DNA of 64,000 nucleotides from Gaeumannomyces sp. JS-464 (Eukaryota; Ascomycota; Sordariomycetes; Magnaporthales; Magnaporthaceae). Below the pieces are notes generated by a model that did no database searches, was not told the origin of the DNA, and saw nothing but the letters and a program-made list of their open reading frames with translations. Shown here piece after piece: positions 1 through 10,097 of the stretch (position 1 is the first letter of the stretch; every line of letters starts with the position of its first letter). The position numbers and the translations under genes were made by a program. The stretch spans positions 3,162,001-3,226,000 of the forward strand of contig NGZR01000005.1 in NCBI GenBank assembly GCA_002197995.1, written 5' to 3'.

Positions 1-1
1 C

Positions 2-154
2 TGGACAGGAGACCGCGGCGCATCTGGGTGGCCAGCGACCCAGCTTGGAACGAGGACGACTGGATCGGATGAGCATGTCATCCCGTGGACCTCAGAGGAC
101 GTGCGCCTGAGGCTGAGATGCATTGCACGAGCATGGCTAGCGAGCCCTAAAAGG
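2..154 (+). CDS. possible partial exon at left edge
   Basis: The frame starting at base 2 is open to base 154 and is followed by a textbook donor, GTGAGT at 155-160, so the window may begin inside a coding exon. The readable peptide includes VIPWTSEDVRLRLR and is not low-complexity. It could be the upstream exon of the large repeat gene that follows, which has no usable ATG of its own until 2709, or the end of another gene. I do not recognise the peptide and could not find a phase-compatible acceptor with confidence. Confidence 0.3.
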
Positions 155-714
155 GTGAGTGATGGGCGATGTTGGATCCAATTCTTTACCTTCATCTTAA
201 ATTTCATACTTGTTCTCCTGCCCAAATACTCGAGTCGAGTCGACTGTCCCCGTCGGCAAATCTCTTGTGGTGCGGCCATCGCATGTCCCATATGGCCCGG
301 CCGTGCGCGATCCTGCTTCGATTGGATTTAGAGTGTTCCGACCAGTAGGTTGGCCCGGCCTCTTGGGGTCGGGCCACCCCGGCTTCTCATGGCCGTGAGG
401 AAACGTGCTCGTGCTGGGCCTCAGCGCTTTCGTGCCTGAACCGTATTCTTGTGCCTCGAAAGGCAAAATTAGCCGCTGTTCTGACCATTTGAGTTTCCAC
501 GATCAGGAGAATTCTGGACTCGCGAATCCGCCCCTCCAGTCGGGTTGCATATCCCTGACGGTACCAAACCTAGGCCCGCGCTGGTCGCGGACACTGGCAC
601 AGCGTGGCCTCATCACACCAGATCCTGACCGGGACGACCGCGTCTCGCCAATCCCTCCGAGTGACCCAACGGCCACTTCCGAGCTTGCCTCTCGCAAGGC
701 TCCTTCTGCTGCAG

Positions 715-2511
715 GTCTAGAGGTACCATGGCCTTCACACGATGGGAGGCCAGGTGGACGGAGGAATCGCGATCGTGGCCTGTTTGCCGATCCAGCCGCA
801 GCAGTCGACGTTGATCTCGGCTGGCAGGGCGGCTTCCGAGAGGCTGCGAAGAAAAAGAAACAAAACACTCAGAAAGCGCCCGCACAGCAACAACAACCTC
901 AACCCCCGCCTCCGCCCCCGGAGGAACCCAGTGGCGGCGGTGAAAATGCCGATAACAAGGATGGCGATGGTGCCGGCGACGGAGGTGCTGGAGATGGGGG
1001 CGACGGCAAGAAGGATGGGGACGACAAGAAGGATGACGACAAAAAGGATGACGACAAAAAGGACCCTGAGCCCATCATCGAAGATCCTTGGGGATCAGCA
1101 TCCGCTGGCAAGAAGAAGAAGAAGGCCGCGGCCGCCGTCAAGGAAAAGCCTGTCGAGGAAACTCCGATTGTCGGAGGAAAGAAGGAAGATCCCCCAGGCA
1201 AAACATTCGATGCGTTTCAAGATGTCAAACTGGATGAAGGCCCACCAACCATCGAGCTGGACCTCGGGAAGGCCGCCAAAGCAGCAGCAAGCAAGTTTGC
1301 CGGATGGGGCTGGGGCTGGGGCTCCACGGGCAGCAAGAACGAGTCGAAACAGTCACAGGTCAACCTGGAAGAGATCAAGCCGACCGAGCCGGAGAAGCCA
1401 GTGGAGGAAAGCCCGTGGAGTCTCGATCGAGGCAAGCCGAAGAAGAAGGGCAAGGGCACAACCTTGGGATTTGGCGAGACTGATGAAACGGACATTGCCC
1501 CGATCCCTGCCGCTGCACCCATCTTGTCTCCGTTGAAAAAGAAAGAAGACGACCCCTTCGCGGCCTGGGGCCTCACAGCCAAGAAGACAAAGAAGGGCCC
1601 GGACGAGCCCCCCAAGGTCGAAGACCCGCCTCCTGCCAAGGTGCCGGAGCCGGCCCCGGACCCCTGGGGACTTTCAACAACGGGGAAAACCAAGGCTAAA
1701 AAGGGCAAGGCCACGGTATGGGACGGGCCTATCGGGGAACAGGAACCGGAGCCTGAAAAGAAAGAGCCTCCGGCCGAAGAGACACCCCCGCCCAGGGACC
1801 CAGAGCCTAAGCCGCTGGCGGACGACGCCGCGTGGGGTTGGAGTGCTGCCACCACTACCACAGCCAAGAAGAAGAAGAAGAAGGGCAAAGGCGCGGGCGA
1901 TGAGGTCCCTCCACCCCCCGAGCCCGAACCGCCCGAGCCGGAGCCAGAGCCGGAGCCGGAGAAGATCGAGGAAAAGGTAGAGGAGAAAAAGGACGACTTG
2001 AGCTTAGGCTGGGGAATTTCTGCGACGACGAAAAAGGACAAAAAGAAGAAAGTTAAAACGTCGGTCTGGGACGAGCCTATCAAGCAGACAGAACCAGAAC
2101 CGGAGCCAGAAAAGCCTACTGAGCCCGAGCCCAAGATTGAGGTCGACGGTGTATGGGGATCCACTAGCCTCAAGAAAGAGAAGAAGAAAAAGGGCAAAAC
2201 TGCGTCCGAGGAGCCGCCGCCGCCTCCGCCTCTCGAACCAGAGTTAGAAACCGAACCAGAACCAGAGCTAGTCAAAGACGATGAAGTCTGGGGGCTCGGG
2301 TGGGGCGCAATCAAAAAGGACAAGAAAGGCAAGACTGCCGAGCCCGAGGTCGTCAAGAAGCCCGGCCCGATACCCGAGCCCGAGCCACTGGTCAAGGGGG
2401 ACAAAGATGACGATGGGTGGGCTGGGGCCGGTTGGGGGGCTTCGACGTCTAAGAAAGAGAAGAAGAAAAGGAGTAAAACGGCTGTTACCGAGCCTGAGCC
2501 AGTCAAGGAGC

Positions 2512-2589
<78 letters not shown>

Positions 2590-5500
2590 AGAAGGTCGAA
2601 GAAGAACCATGGGGACTTGCCATCTCCTCCTCCAAAAAGGACAAGAAGAAGAAGAAGAGTGCGGTTGAGGAGGTCAAACCAGAGCCCGCTCCGGGGCCTC
2701 CCCTCAAGATGACCCTTGGGGAATCGCCTCCACGTCTAAAAAGGAAAAGAAGAAGAAGGGGAAGACCGCAGATCCCGAGCCCGAACCAGCCAAGGAGCCC
2801 GCCACTGACGACTGGGCCGACTGGGGCCAGGCAAAAAAGGGCAAGAAGATTGAGGATTCCTTGATCGACCTTGACAAGGAGGAGACCGTCCAGGAAGAGA
2901 CCAAGGAAGAGGAGCCTGCAAGCGGCGGCTTCGGCTTGTGGAGCGCCTTCGGGTTGGGGAGCGGCGGAAAGAAAAAGAAGGAAGAACCCAAGCCTGAGGT
3001 CAGCGAAGAGCCTGCCACCGACGACATCTGGGGCGCCGCGACAGCCAAGAAGAAGAAGGGTAAGTCCGGCAGCAAGAACGCCCCGGTCGACGAGGCCGAG
3101 GAGACGGATCTCTTGTCTGTCGAACCCGACGGTGGTGAGGAAGCGAAGGACGACAAGCCCGAGGAAGACGACCCCTGGGGCATCCTGTCTAAGTCCAAGA
3201 GCAAAGAGAAGGACAAGGAAAAGGAGAAGGAGAAGGATAAGAAAAAGGAGCCTAGGCTTAGCAAGAGGGAATTGGAAAAGCTTGAGAAGGAGAAGAAAAA
3301 GGCTGAAAAGGCCGAGGAAAAAAGACTGAAAAAGGAGGCACAAGAGGCTGAAGAGAGGGCCAAACGAGAGGCCGAGGAGGCCGAAGAGGCCGCCGCCCGT
3401 GAGGCAAAGGAGGCTGCTGCTCGCGAGGCCGAAGAAGCGGCGCGCGAAGCCGAAGAGGCGGCCCAGCGTGAGGCTGAGGAGAAAGAGCGATTGGAGCAGG
3501 AAGAGAGCAGGAGCGAAAGGACGCTGAAGCGGCGGAGGCCATGCGCGAGGACGCCGAGCTCGCGGCGCTGCAGGCCAAGAAGGATAGCAAGAAGAAGATG
3601 AGCAAACCGGAGCAGGCCAAGTACACCCAGCTTAGCGCCAAAGCGAAACAACGAGCCGAGGACAAGGCGGTCAAGGAGGCCGAAGAGCAGGCAGCGAAAG
3701 AGGCCGAAGAAGCCGCAGCACGCGAGGCCGAGGAAGCCGCCCGCGAAGCCGAAGAGGCCGCAGCCCGTGAAGCCGAAGAGGAGGCGGAGCGTGAGCGAGA
3801 GGAGGCAGAAGCGGCGGCAGTGGCGGCGGCAGCGGCAGCCGCAGCCGCGGCCGCTGTGGTCATCGGAACTGACTCCAAGAAAAAGTCAAAATCCAAGGAC
3901 AAGGACAAGGACAAGGACAAGGAGAAGAGCTCATCCAAGTCCAAATCTAAGGATGCCGAGAAAGCGAGCGCCAAGGTATCGTCTAAGGATAAGAGCAAGA
4001 GCAAGGACAAGACGAGAGACCACGACGAGCCCAAGGGCCGGGGTGAGGATGGCGACTTTGATGATCTAGACAAGCATCTGCTTGGCCTTTCGCCGGAGGA
4101 TGTGGAGGAGCTGCTAAGTGGCGCACCGCCCTCCAAGGCCCCAGCGCCTCCCCCGCCGCCCCCAGCGCCCGCGGCGCCCACCTTGTCATCCGACGCATTC
4201 GGTTTCTGGGGCGCACCCAAAAAGGTCAAGCCGGTCGAGCCAGCCAAGCCCTCAGAAGACGCCATGACATCTGACGACGCTCGTGGCACCGATGTCTGGA
4301 AGGACGCGCCGTCCGCCCCGACTTCCAAGGTTCCGAAGACCAAGAAGGCATATGGTGGCAAGATTGCGGACCGTCTCAAGGCGTTTCAGCCTGTTGACGA
4401 TCCGCCCGAGGAGAGCGAAGATGACGAAGAGGCCGCGCAAGAACCGCTGTCTCCGCCGCCGCCGCCACCACCGCCACCCCCAGCCGACGACAGAAAGGCT
4501 CGTTCCAAGTCCAAGAGAGACAGAGAGCCGCCTCGGGTCGAGGTCCTCAACGACCCGGTCCCTCCAAGGAGGCATCGAAGATCGCAAGCCCCTGGCGCGT
4601 TCCCTGACGAAGACGAAGACGAAATAGTCGAAATCGTGGAGGCGCCCAGAAAGTCGAGCAAGAAGAGCAGCAAGTCGCGCTCGAAGGGAGATCCCATCAT
4701 GTCAGTGCCACCTCCCGTTCCACTCGCGCCGCCTCCTCCCCCTGCCGTACCCGAAGTCCCGTTGTCGCCGCCACACGACAGAAGCAGAAAGGAGCGGCCC
4801 AGAGGGAGCCGCGAAGGCTCTGGTTCCTGGGGGATGGGGAACGCGGCGCCACCGCCGCGAAGGGAGGAACGTAAGCACTCGTCCAGATCCGAGCGGAAGG
4901 AGAGGGAGTATGGATTGTCCTCGTCCAAGCACCGCTCGGCGGAGGGGTCGCCGCCCCCGGAGGCGCGGCCCGAGCGCATAAGGGACGGGCCCACAAAGGT
5001 GCGCATGGCTAGCGTTTTTGAAAGCACGCCGCCTCTGTCCAAGTCGGCGTCGATGCGCGACCAGAGACCTAGCCGGCCGTCGCGCCGGCACTCTGCGGAT
5101 GTGCACCACGGCCTCGTCTCGCCGCCGCCCGAGGAGGAGGCGCCCGAGATGACAGACAAGGCAGCCAAGATTCTGGGCGTCAAGAGCAGCAGCAAGCGGA
5201 AGAAGGTGCGGACGGCGGACGAGGATGATGTTGTCGTGATCGAAGCTCCCGGCCCGGAGTATGGCCGCCGGCACAGATCCTCAAAGGTAGAGACCCCGGC
5301 GCAGGTACCAGAAAGTTTCAAATTGGACCGGGTCACTAACTCCCCAATGTTCATGCAGCTGCCGAGGGACGATGACGTTGTCATGATCGATCGCCATGAA
5401 GCCGCGCCCTCGCTGAAGAGAAGCAGCTCGAGCGCCAAGAAGGGCTTCGCGGGTCTCTTTGGCGGCATCCTATCAAACCCACGATCGGAACCGCCACCGG

Positions 5501-6463
5501 CCCGTCCCGAGCTCAGGCGACGCGGCACGTATATGACGGATGACGAGGCGAACCACGGGGCCGCCTCAGGTGCTGTGACCGATGTGGAAGAGGCCAGGCG
5601 TGCTGCGCGTCGATCCCGCCGAACGGAGAGGGTTGTGGAGGATCCTCGGCAGGCCAAGGATGAGGCACGACGTCGCCGGAAACAGGAGGAGGAGGCTGAA
5701 GCGCGAAGGCGCGAGGAGAAGGAGGCGCGGCGAGCGAAGAGGCACGCGGATCGCGCTCGGGAGGAAGCCGAGCGGCTGGCGGCCGAGGAGCAGCAAAGGG
5801 ATGCGGAACGTGCGGAGCGTCGGAGGCAGCGCAAAGAGCGCGAGCGCCATCGACATGCCGAAGACGTCGGGCGTGTCGCGCCATGAGCGCCGGCGCCACG
5901 AGAGCGAGAGGGACGAAGAAGAAGAGCGTCGACGACGCCACGAGGCGCGGCGCGCAGCTCGTGAGGCCGACCGCACGCAAAGCGGCACCGAGTCTCGACA
6001 CCGGCGCCGCGGGGAGGAGCGTGTGTACCCCCGCAGCAAGTCGCACCAAGCGGACGAGCGACACAAGGACGGCTGGCCGCACTCTGGCACGTCGTCCTGG
6101 GTCAAGGACCACTCGGACGCGCCGCCGCCGCCGCCACCACCCCAGGGCGAAGGCAGGGGTCCACCACCCCAGGACGAAGGCAGGGGTAGCGCCTCGCCGG
6201 ACGACGACGAGGAGGCGCGGCGGGCAGCGCGGCGGGCGGACCGCCGACGGAGCAAGTATGACGATGGTGGGGCGGCGGCGGCTGAGGAGGATGCCCGGCG
6301 GCGGAGGCGCAAGGAGGGCAGAGACGATCGCGACCGCCGGGCCGGCGGCAGTGGTGGCGGTGTGTCCGACGGCAGCGACGAGCGCAGGCAGAGCCGGCGC
6401 ACCTCGACCTTCGTGGACGTGCAGCCAAGAAGCAGCTGGTGGAAGAAGCTGACGGGATCATGA
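715..6463 (+). CDS. giant Lys/Glu/Pro-rich protein with Trp-Gly/poly-Lys repeats (5' end unresolved)
   Basis: Unknown function. From about 840 to 3250 the product is a chain of some 15 imperfect units of 35-50 residues. Each unit has an aromatic core such as DPWG, GWGIS or VWGS, then a basic block such as KKEKKKKGK, then a Pro/Glu spacer (PEPEPEPEP at 2520-2590). Next come two Ala/Glu-rich stretches of the EEAAREAEEAA type (about 3350-3500 and 3650-3860), which should form charged helices or coiled coil. A Pro-rich, Lys/Ser-rich middle and an Arg/Glu-rich tail follow, ending in SWWKKLTGS at 6463. Reading frame changes occur near 2708 (one base short), near 3500 (one base short) and between 5800 and 5886 (plus one). 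A good acceptor (CTGCAG) ends at 714. No ATG exists in the first frame before 2709, so the true start lies in an upstream exon. Composition suggests a disordered, possibly nuclear or scaffold protein, but that is inference. Confidence 0.6.
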
Positions 6464-7486
6464 CGGCCCGTCGTGGTTACTCTCCCTTTTATACTCGATT
6501 TCCTTGAGTGTGCGTTTGTTGTTCGGTTTCTGCGTTTTGGAGCAACTGTTAAGCGATCCTGCTTTGGTCTGATTTGGCTTATTTACTGGCTACACCCACC
6601 TCTATCTTTTGTTGATGCGCCGGAAGAGCTGTGACGGTTTTGGCTTGTTGTTGGATACCCCCATACATATACACGAGCACGCGCGCGCGAGCCCACCCAA
6701 GCGAGGCGTCGTCGGCACAGTCGGGCGTATGTTTTGATTGATCTGTACGAGATGAATGACAAGATAGGGCACGGACAAGTCTTGCTGTACGTCCTTTTTT
6801 TTTCCCCCGGGCTGGCGTGTATGAAAGCGGGCAGTTATTGAGGGCGGGGGAGGGAAGGGGCCTATTTGTTCTCCTGTCGTATATGAAATACCTCGAGAGA
6901 TAATAAACACGACAAAGGGTTTCTTGCCCTGTCCAGTTGGCACATGCACTGTCTGCATCTCTGATTCGCGTGTTCCTTGGCTGGTCTGTCGGAAGAATCC
7001 TGCCTCGTGCGGCAGGACGACCTTGCTTTCCCCGGGTTTCGCCTACATAGGTCGATAGGGTAGGGTAGCTCGGGGAGGGTCAGGCGCCCAACCGGGGGGG
7101 GGGGGGGGGGGGATCATGCAAGCCACCCGCCTTGGGACTTTGGGTTGGGTGAATTATTTGGCGCAGCTCAAGCTCGCTGCCCAACGTGGCAGCTGTTTGT
7201 TGGCGGCTCCTGGGGGGCGGTTGGGTATCTATACGCCTGTCTCGGCAGGTACCTAACCTTTTGACGTATGGACGGAAAGGGTGTCTCGAGGAAAACACAT
7301 GAGGGGTTAAGTATAGGTGTGGTTTAAATATGAGGCCCATTTCGCCGGTACTGTGAGTGTGGGAGGGCAGATGCGCAAGCTCCAAGTCACTGTCTATCCT
7401 CCTGGAAGGCTTTATTTTTTTTTCTTTTTTGTTTCACAAACAGTCCCGAACACACCAAATACATCGCCTCGACGATAACCGCAACC
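6464..7486. other. intergenic, 3' flank of repeat gene; G19 run
   Basis: No coding region is supported. The stretch holds the 3' flank of the repeat gene. A run of 19 G lies at 7094-7112. Confidence 0.6.
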
Positions 7487-7585
7487 ATGGACCAGCTTCT
7501 CGACACCGTCAGGCTGTTCGCCCTGGCGCGGTGCGCCCTCGTGCTGCTCATGGTCTGGAACTGGTCCACCATGTGGGTGGAATGA
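7487..7585 (+). CDS. possible small membrane ORF or first exon
   Basis: An ATG in a strong fungal context (CAACCATGG) opens a 32-codon frame starting MDQLLDTVRLFALAR, with a hydrophobic segment ALVLLMVWNW, ending at TGA 7583-7585. It may be a free-standing microprotein. It may instead be exon 1 of a gene continuing after an acceptor at 7714-7715 (TGTGCAG) into a frame open to 7997. The weak donor at 7577 would join these in phase. I do not recognise either part. Confidence 0.25.
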   Translation: MDQLLDTVRLFALARCALVLLMVWNWSTMWVE

Positions 7586-8472
7586 GGATGATGGGTAAAG
7601 ACGAGAGCTGGTGATGGCGGCATGGATGGGATGCTACGAGGTAGGGGTGCATTTACGTTTACCCGCAGGTCCAAATCCACCGCTAACGGGCTGTGACTTA
7701 CTCTTATCTGTGCAGATGTATCTCAAATCCAGGTTCCCCTTTTTTTCTCTTTCTATTTTCGGGCACAAGGCAAACACAGATGGCACACCCATGACCGGCC
7801 AAGACGACAATCACAACAGATATTCTGCGACCACTCCAAACATACGCCACGGAAGCGAAGGAAGTCTGCCCGGTGACAGGCGCAGACCAGGAAGAAAATA
7901 CCCCATGGAGGCCGTACATATTATGACTGAGAAGGTCGTGATGAAGAACGGCTCGACGAGGGATATTGGCTCCATGGAAGGCGCTTCACTGGCTTGAGTT
8001 GGATCACTCTGATATTCTGAACATTTAGACAACCATCACATAAGCTACACGGGGAAAATTGAAAGAGAGGAGCAAGGGACAGACGGAGAACAGTAATTGC
8101 GTTTAATTGGTTGGTCTATAGATGTTGGCCATTACTCTGTCCAGTCCGATAAAAAGGGGCCTGGGATGACGATGTGGGTGCAGACAAGGGAGACGGTCAA
8201 GCTACCATGTAAACAGGGGTCTGGGCATAGCGTCGTTTGTCTGCTGCCGTCCATCGTCCCACGGCATGAATTCGATGGCAGAGGTAGGTAGGGGATCAAG
8301 CAGGAGCGGAGTGGATCCGGCACAAATAGCAATAACAATATGTTTTCCATGAGTGATGGCCCAGCTTTTGAGGGGGATGAAACAAATGCAACATAACCAA
8401 AAATTTCTGTCATTCTGGACAGTCTTTCCCCGATTTCCCACGAAAAAGCTCCGACGAGGCTCTAATGCCCCT

Positions 8473-9322
8473 TTAGTAGCTGTAGACGGCCGGACGGACG
8501 GCGCCGTCGCCCCAGATGCCGAGGACGGCGACCAGGAAGCCAACGCCGGCGACGCCGGCGCGCACGACCTGCTTCTTTATAAAGTTCTCGACGTCGCCGC
8601 GCACCTCCTCGCCGTTGACCTCGTCGGCGGCCGAGGCGACGACGGTGGTGTCGTCGTCGACCGTGTCGTCGCCGTCGCTGTGCGCAGAGTCGGAGCCAAG
8701 GACCTCGTAGCTGGCCTCCATGCGGGCGCGGGCGGCGCGTTCACGGCGGGTGGCGGCGGCGGCGGCGGCGGCCGAGGTGGCGGCGGGCGCGGCGCGGGCG
8801 CGGCGCGGCGGGGTGGCGAGGCCCAGGTGAGGGCCAGCAGGCCGTCCGAGACGATGGCGCCCGACAGGCCCGTCAGGAGCGAGGTGTAGAGCAGGTACGG
8901 GTGGCGGCCATAGCGGGGCGAGGCCAGGAAGGCGAGGGCGAAGCAGGCGGATGAGGCAATGGTCAGGGCGCGCAGCTGGGTCCGGGCCGTCGAGGCCAGC
9001 GTGCGGAAGCCCCGCGAGGCGGCAGACGCCGACGGGAGGGTGAGGAGGGCCGGGGCCGTCAGGGACGACAGCGTGTACGACAGGCCCTGCGAGGGGGGTG
9101 TTGGTGGTTTGGGTATGCGGTTAGCCGCTGCTGGATGAGGAGCGCTGGTGGTGATGCTGGTGGTTTGCGGTGTTGCGGGGAATGACGTAGCACCGAATGG
9201 GGCCGTGGCCCCTTCGCCCGCATGTGCTTTTCGCAAAGGAGAGCCAGGGCGAAGCTTACCGTCAGGAGACCGAGCGACACGGTGCCCGCGAACTTGAGCA
9301 GAGAGACTCCTCGGAATGCCAT
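8473..9322 (-). CDS. Atg33-like mitochondrial outer-membrane mitophagy protein
   Basis: Two exons: 9322-9260 (MAFRGVSLLKFAGTVSLGLLT, 21 codons) and 9086-8473, joined across a 173-bp intron with GTAAGC donor and CGCAG acceptor. The predicted product is about 225 residues. The N-terminal hydrophobic helix, the ASAASRGFRTLAS segment, the HPYLLYTSLL helix, the acidic Ser/Asp linker after YEVLGSDS and the C-terminal GVGFLVAVLGIWGDG helix match my memory of filamentous-fungal Atg33 proteins. In yeast Atg33 is a small mitochondrial outer-membrane protein needed for mitophagy. One base is missing inside the GCC/CCG-rich tract at roughly 8740-8795: the upstream part reads through as Pro-rich nonsense, whereas the neighbouring frame gives TRRERAARARMEASYEVLG. 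Restoring one base makes the coding length 678, divisible by three. Confidence 0.65.
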
Positions 9323-10097
9323 CGTGGATCCTGAGCGCGTTGGCGGGCAGAAGAGAGGGAAGCGTGGCTGAGACTCTCTCGTTTGGTTGTCGCGACGATG
9401 CGGTTGGCTGGGCGCGGAGCTGTGGTGGGATGAACTGACCTGCCCGCGGGTGGGCGGGCGGAGTCGGCACGCCCAAGCTCGAACCCGAGGTGGGGCTGGT
9501 CAGTGCTGCTCGCGCTTTTGCCATTCTGATTGGACAAAGCTCAAAGAACTGCATGTGCGGGGGGCCTGCCTCGGTCACGACAAAAGAACAAGGGCACCTC
9601 GATTGCCTCAAATTCTTTTTCGAAACCTTTCCCTCTATCTTTCCTATGAACTTCAGTTTGTCTATAAAAGCGCTTTGCACTGTCTTCCCTCCTTAACAGA
9701 TTGAATCCCTCAACATGACAACAGCAGCTGGGCCGGCGAAGATGTGGTTTTTGCACCTTCGGATTTCTACTGCTTCGGGGATCGGTCAAATGTTTCTTAG
9801 CTCTTGGATGCAGCTGCTGCCAATTATCTGCGCTTTTCGGCGCAAGACGTCGCCAATATGCTGCATATGCCGCCTGTCAGGGGTTGTCAGCGAGTAGTTT
9901 TGACGCTATCGACGACATGGGCAGGCGGGGCTCAGGGTAGGTCAAATGCGGGCAGGCGTGGGCGTTCTTGGTGAGGCTGTCGTCCGTGGTTCAAAAAGTC
10001 CGACACTCCTTGAGAAAACTTGCGCTCAATGCTTGTGATCCATACCCAAGCGATTATATCCTTGAGGACCCATACTTTTCTTCCCACCTTCTTACAG
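9323..10097. promoter_or_regulatory. divergent promoter between the Atg33-like gene and the HET-ankyrin gene, with TATA box and possible uORF
   Basis: A good TATA element (CTATAAAAG) sits at 9661-9669. It is followed by a pyrimidine-rich stretch and by an ATG at 9715 opening a 60-codon frame (starts MTTAAGPAKMWFLHLR, ends TAG 9895-9897). This places a likely transcription start about 400 bases before the HET-ankyrin ATG, so the short frame would be an upstream ORF in its leader or a small separate gene. Confidence 0.35.

Noticed and set aside
1217..3343. 708-codon open frame on the minus strand
   Set aside because: It is the antisense shadow of the Lys/Glu/Pro repeat gene; its Leu/Ser/Gly-Ser composition is just the complement of the AAG/GAG/CCG codons.
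2708..5886. Programmed ribosomal frameshifting in the repeat protein
   Set aside because: No slippery heptamer or downstream structure is evident at the switch points, and similar one-base breaks occur in unrelated housekeeping genes.
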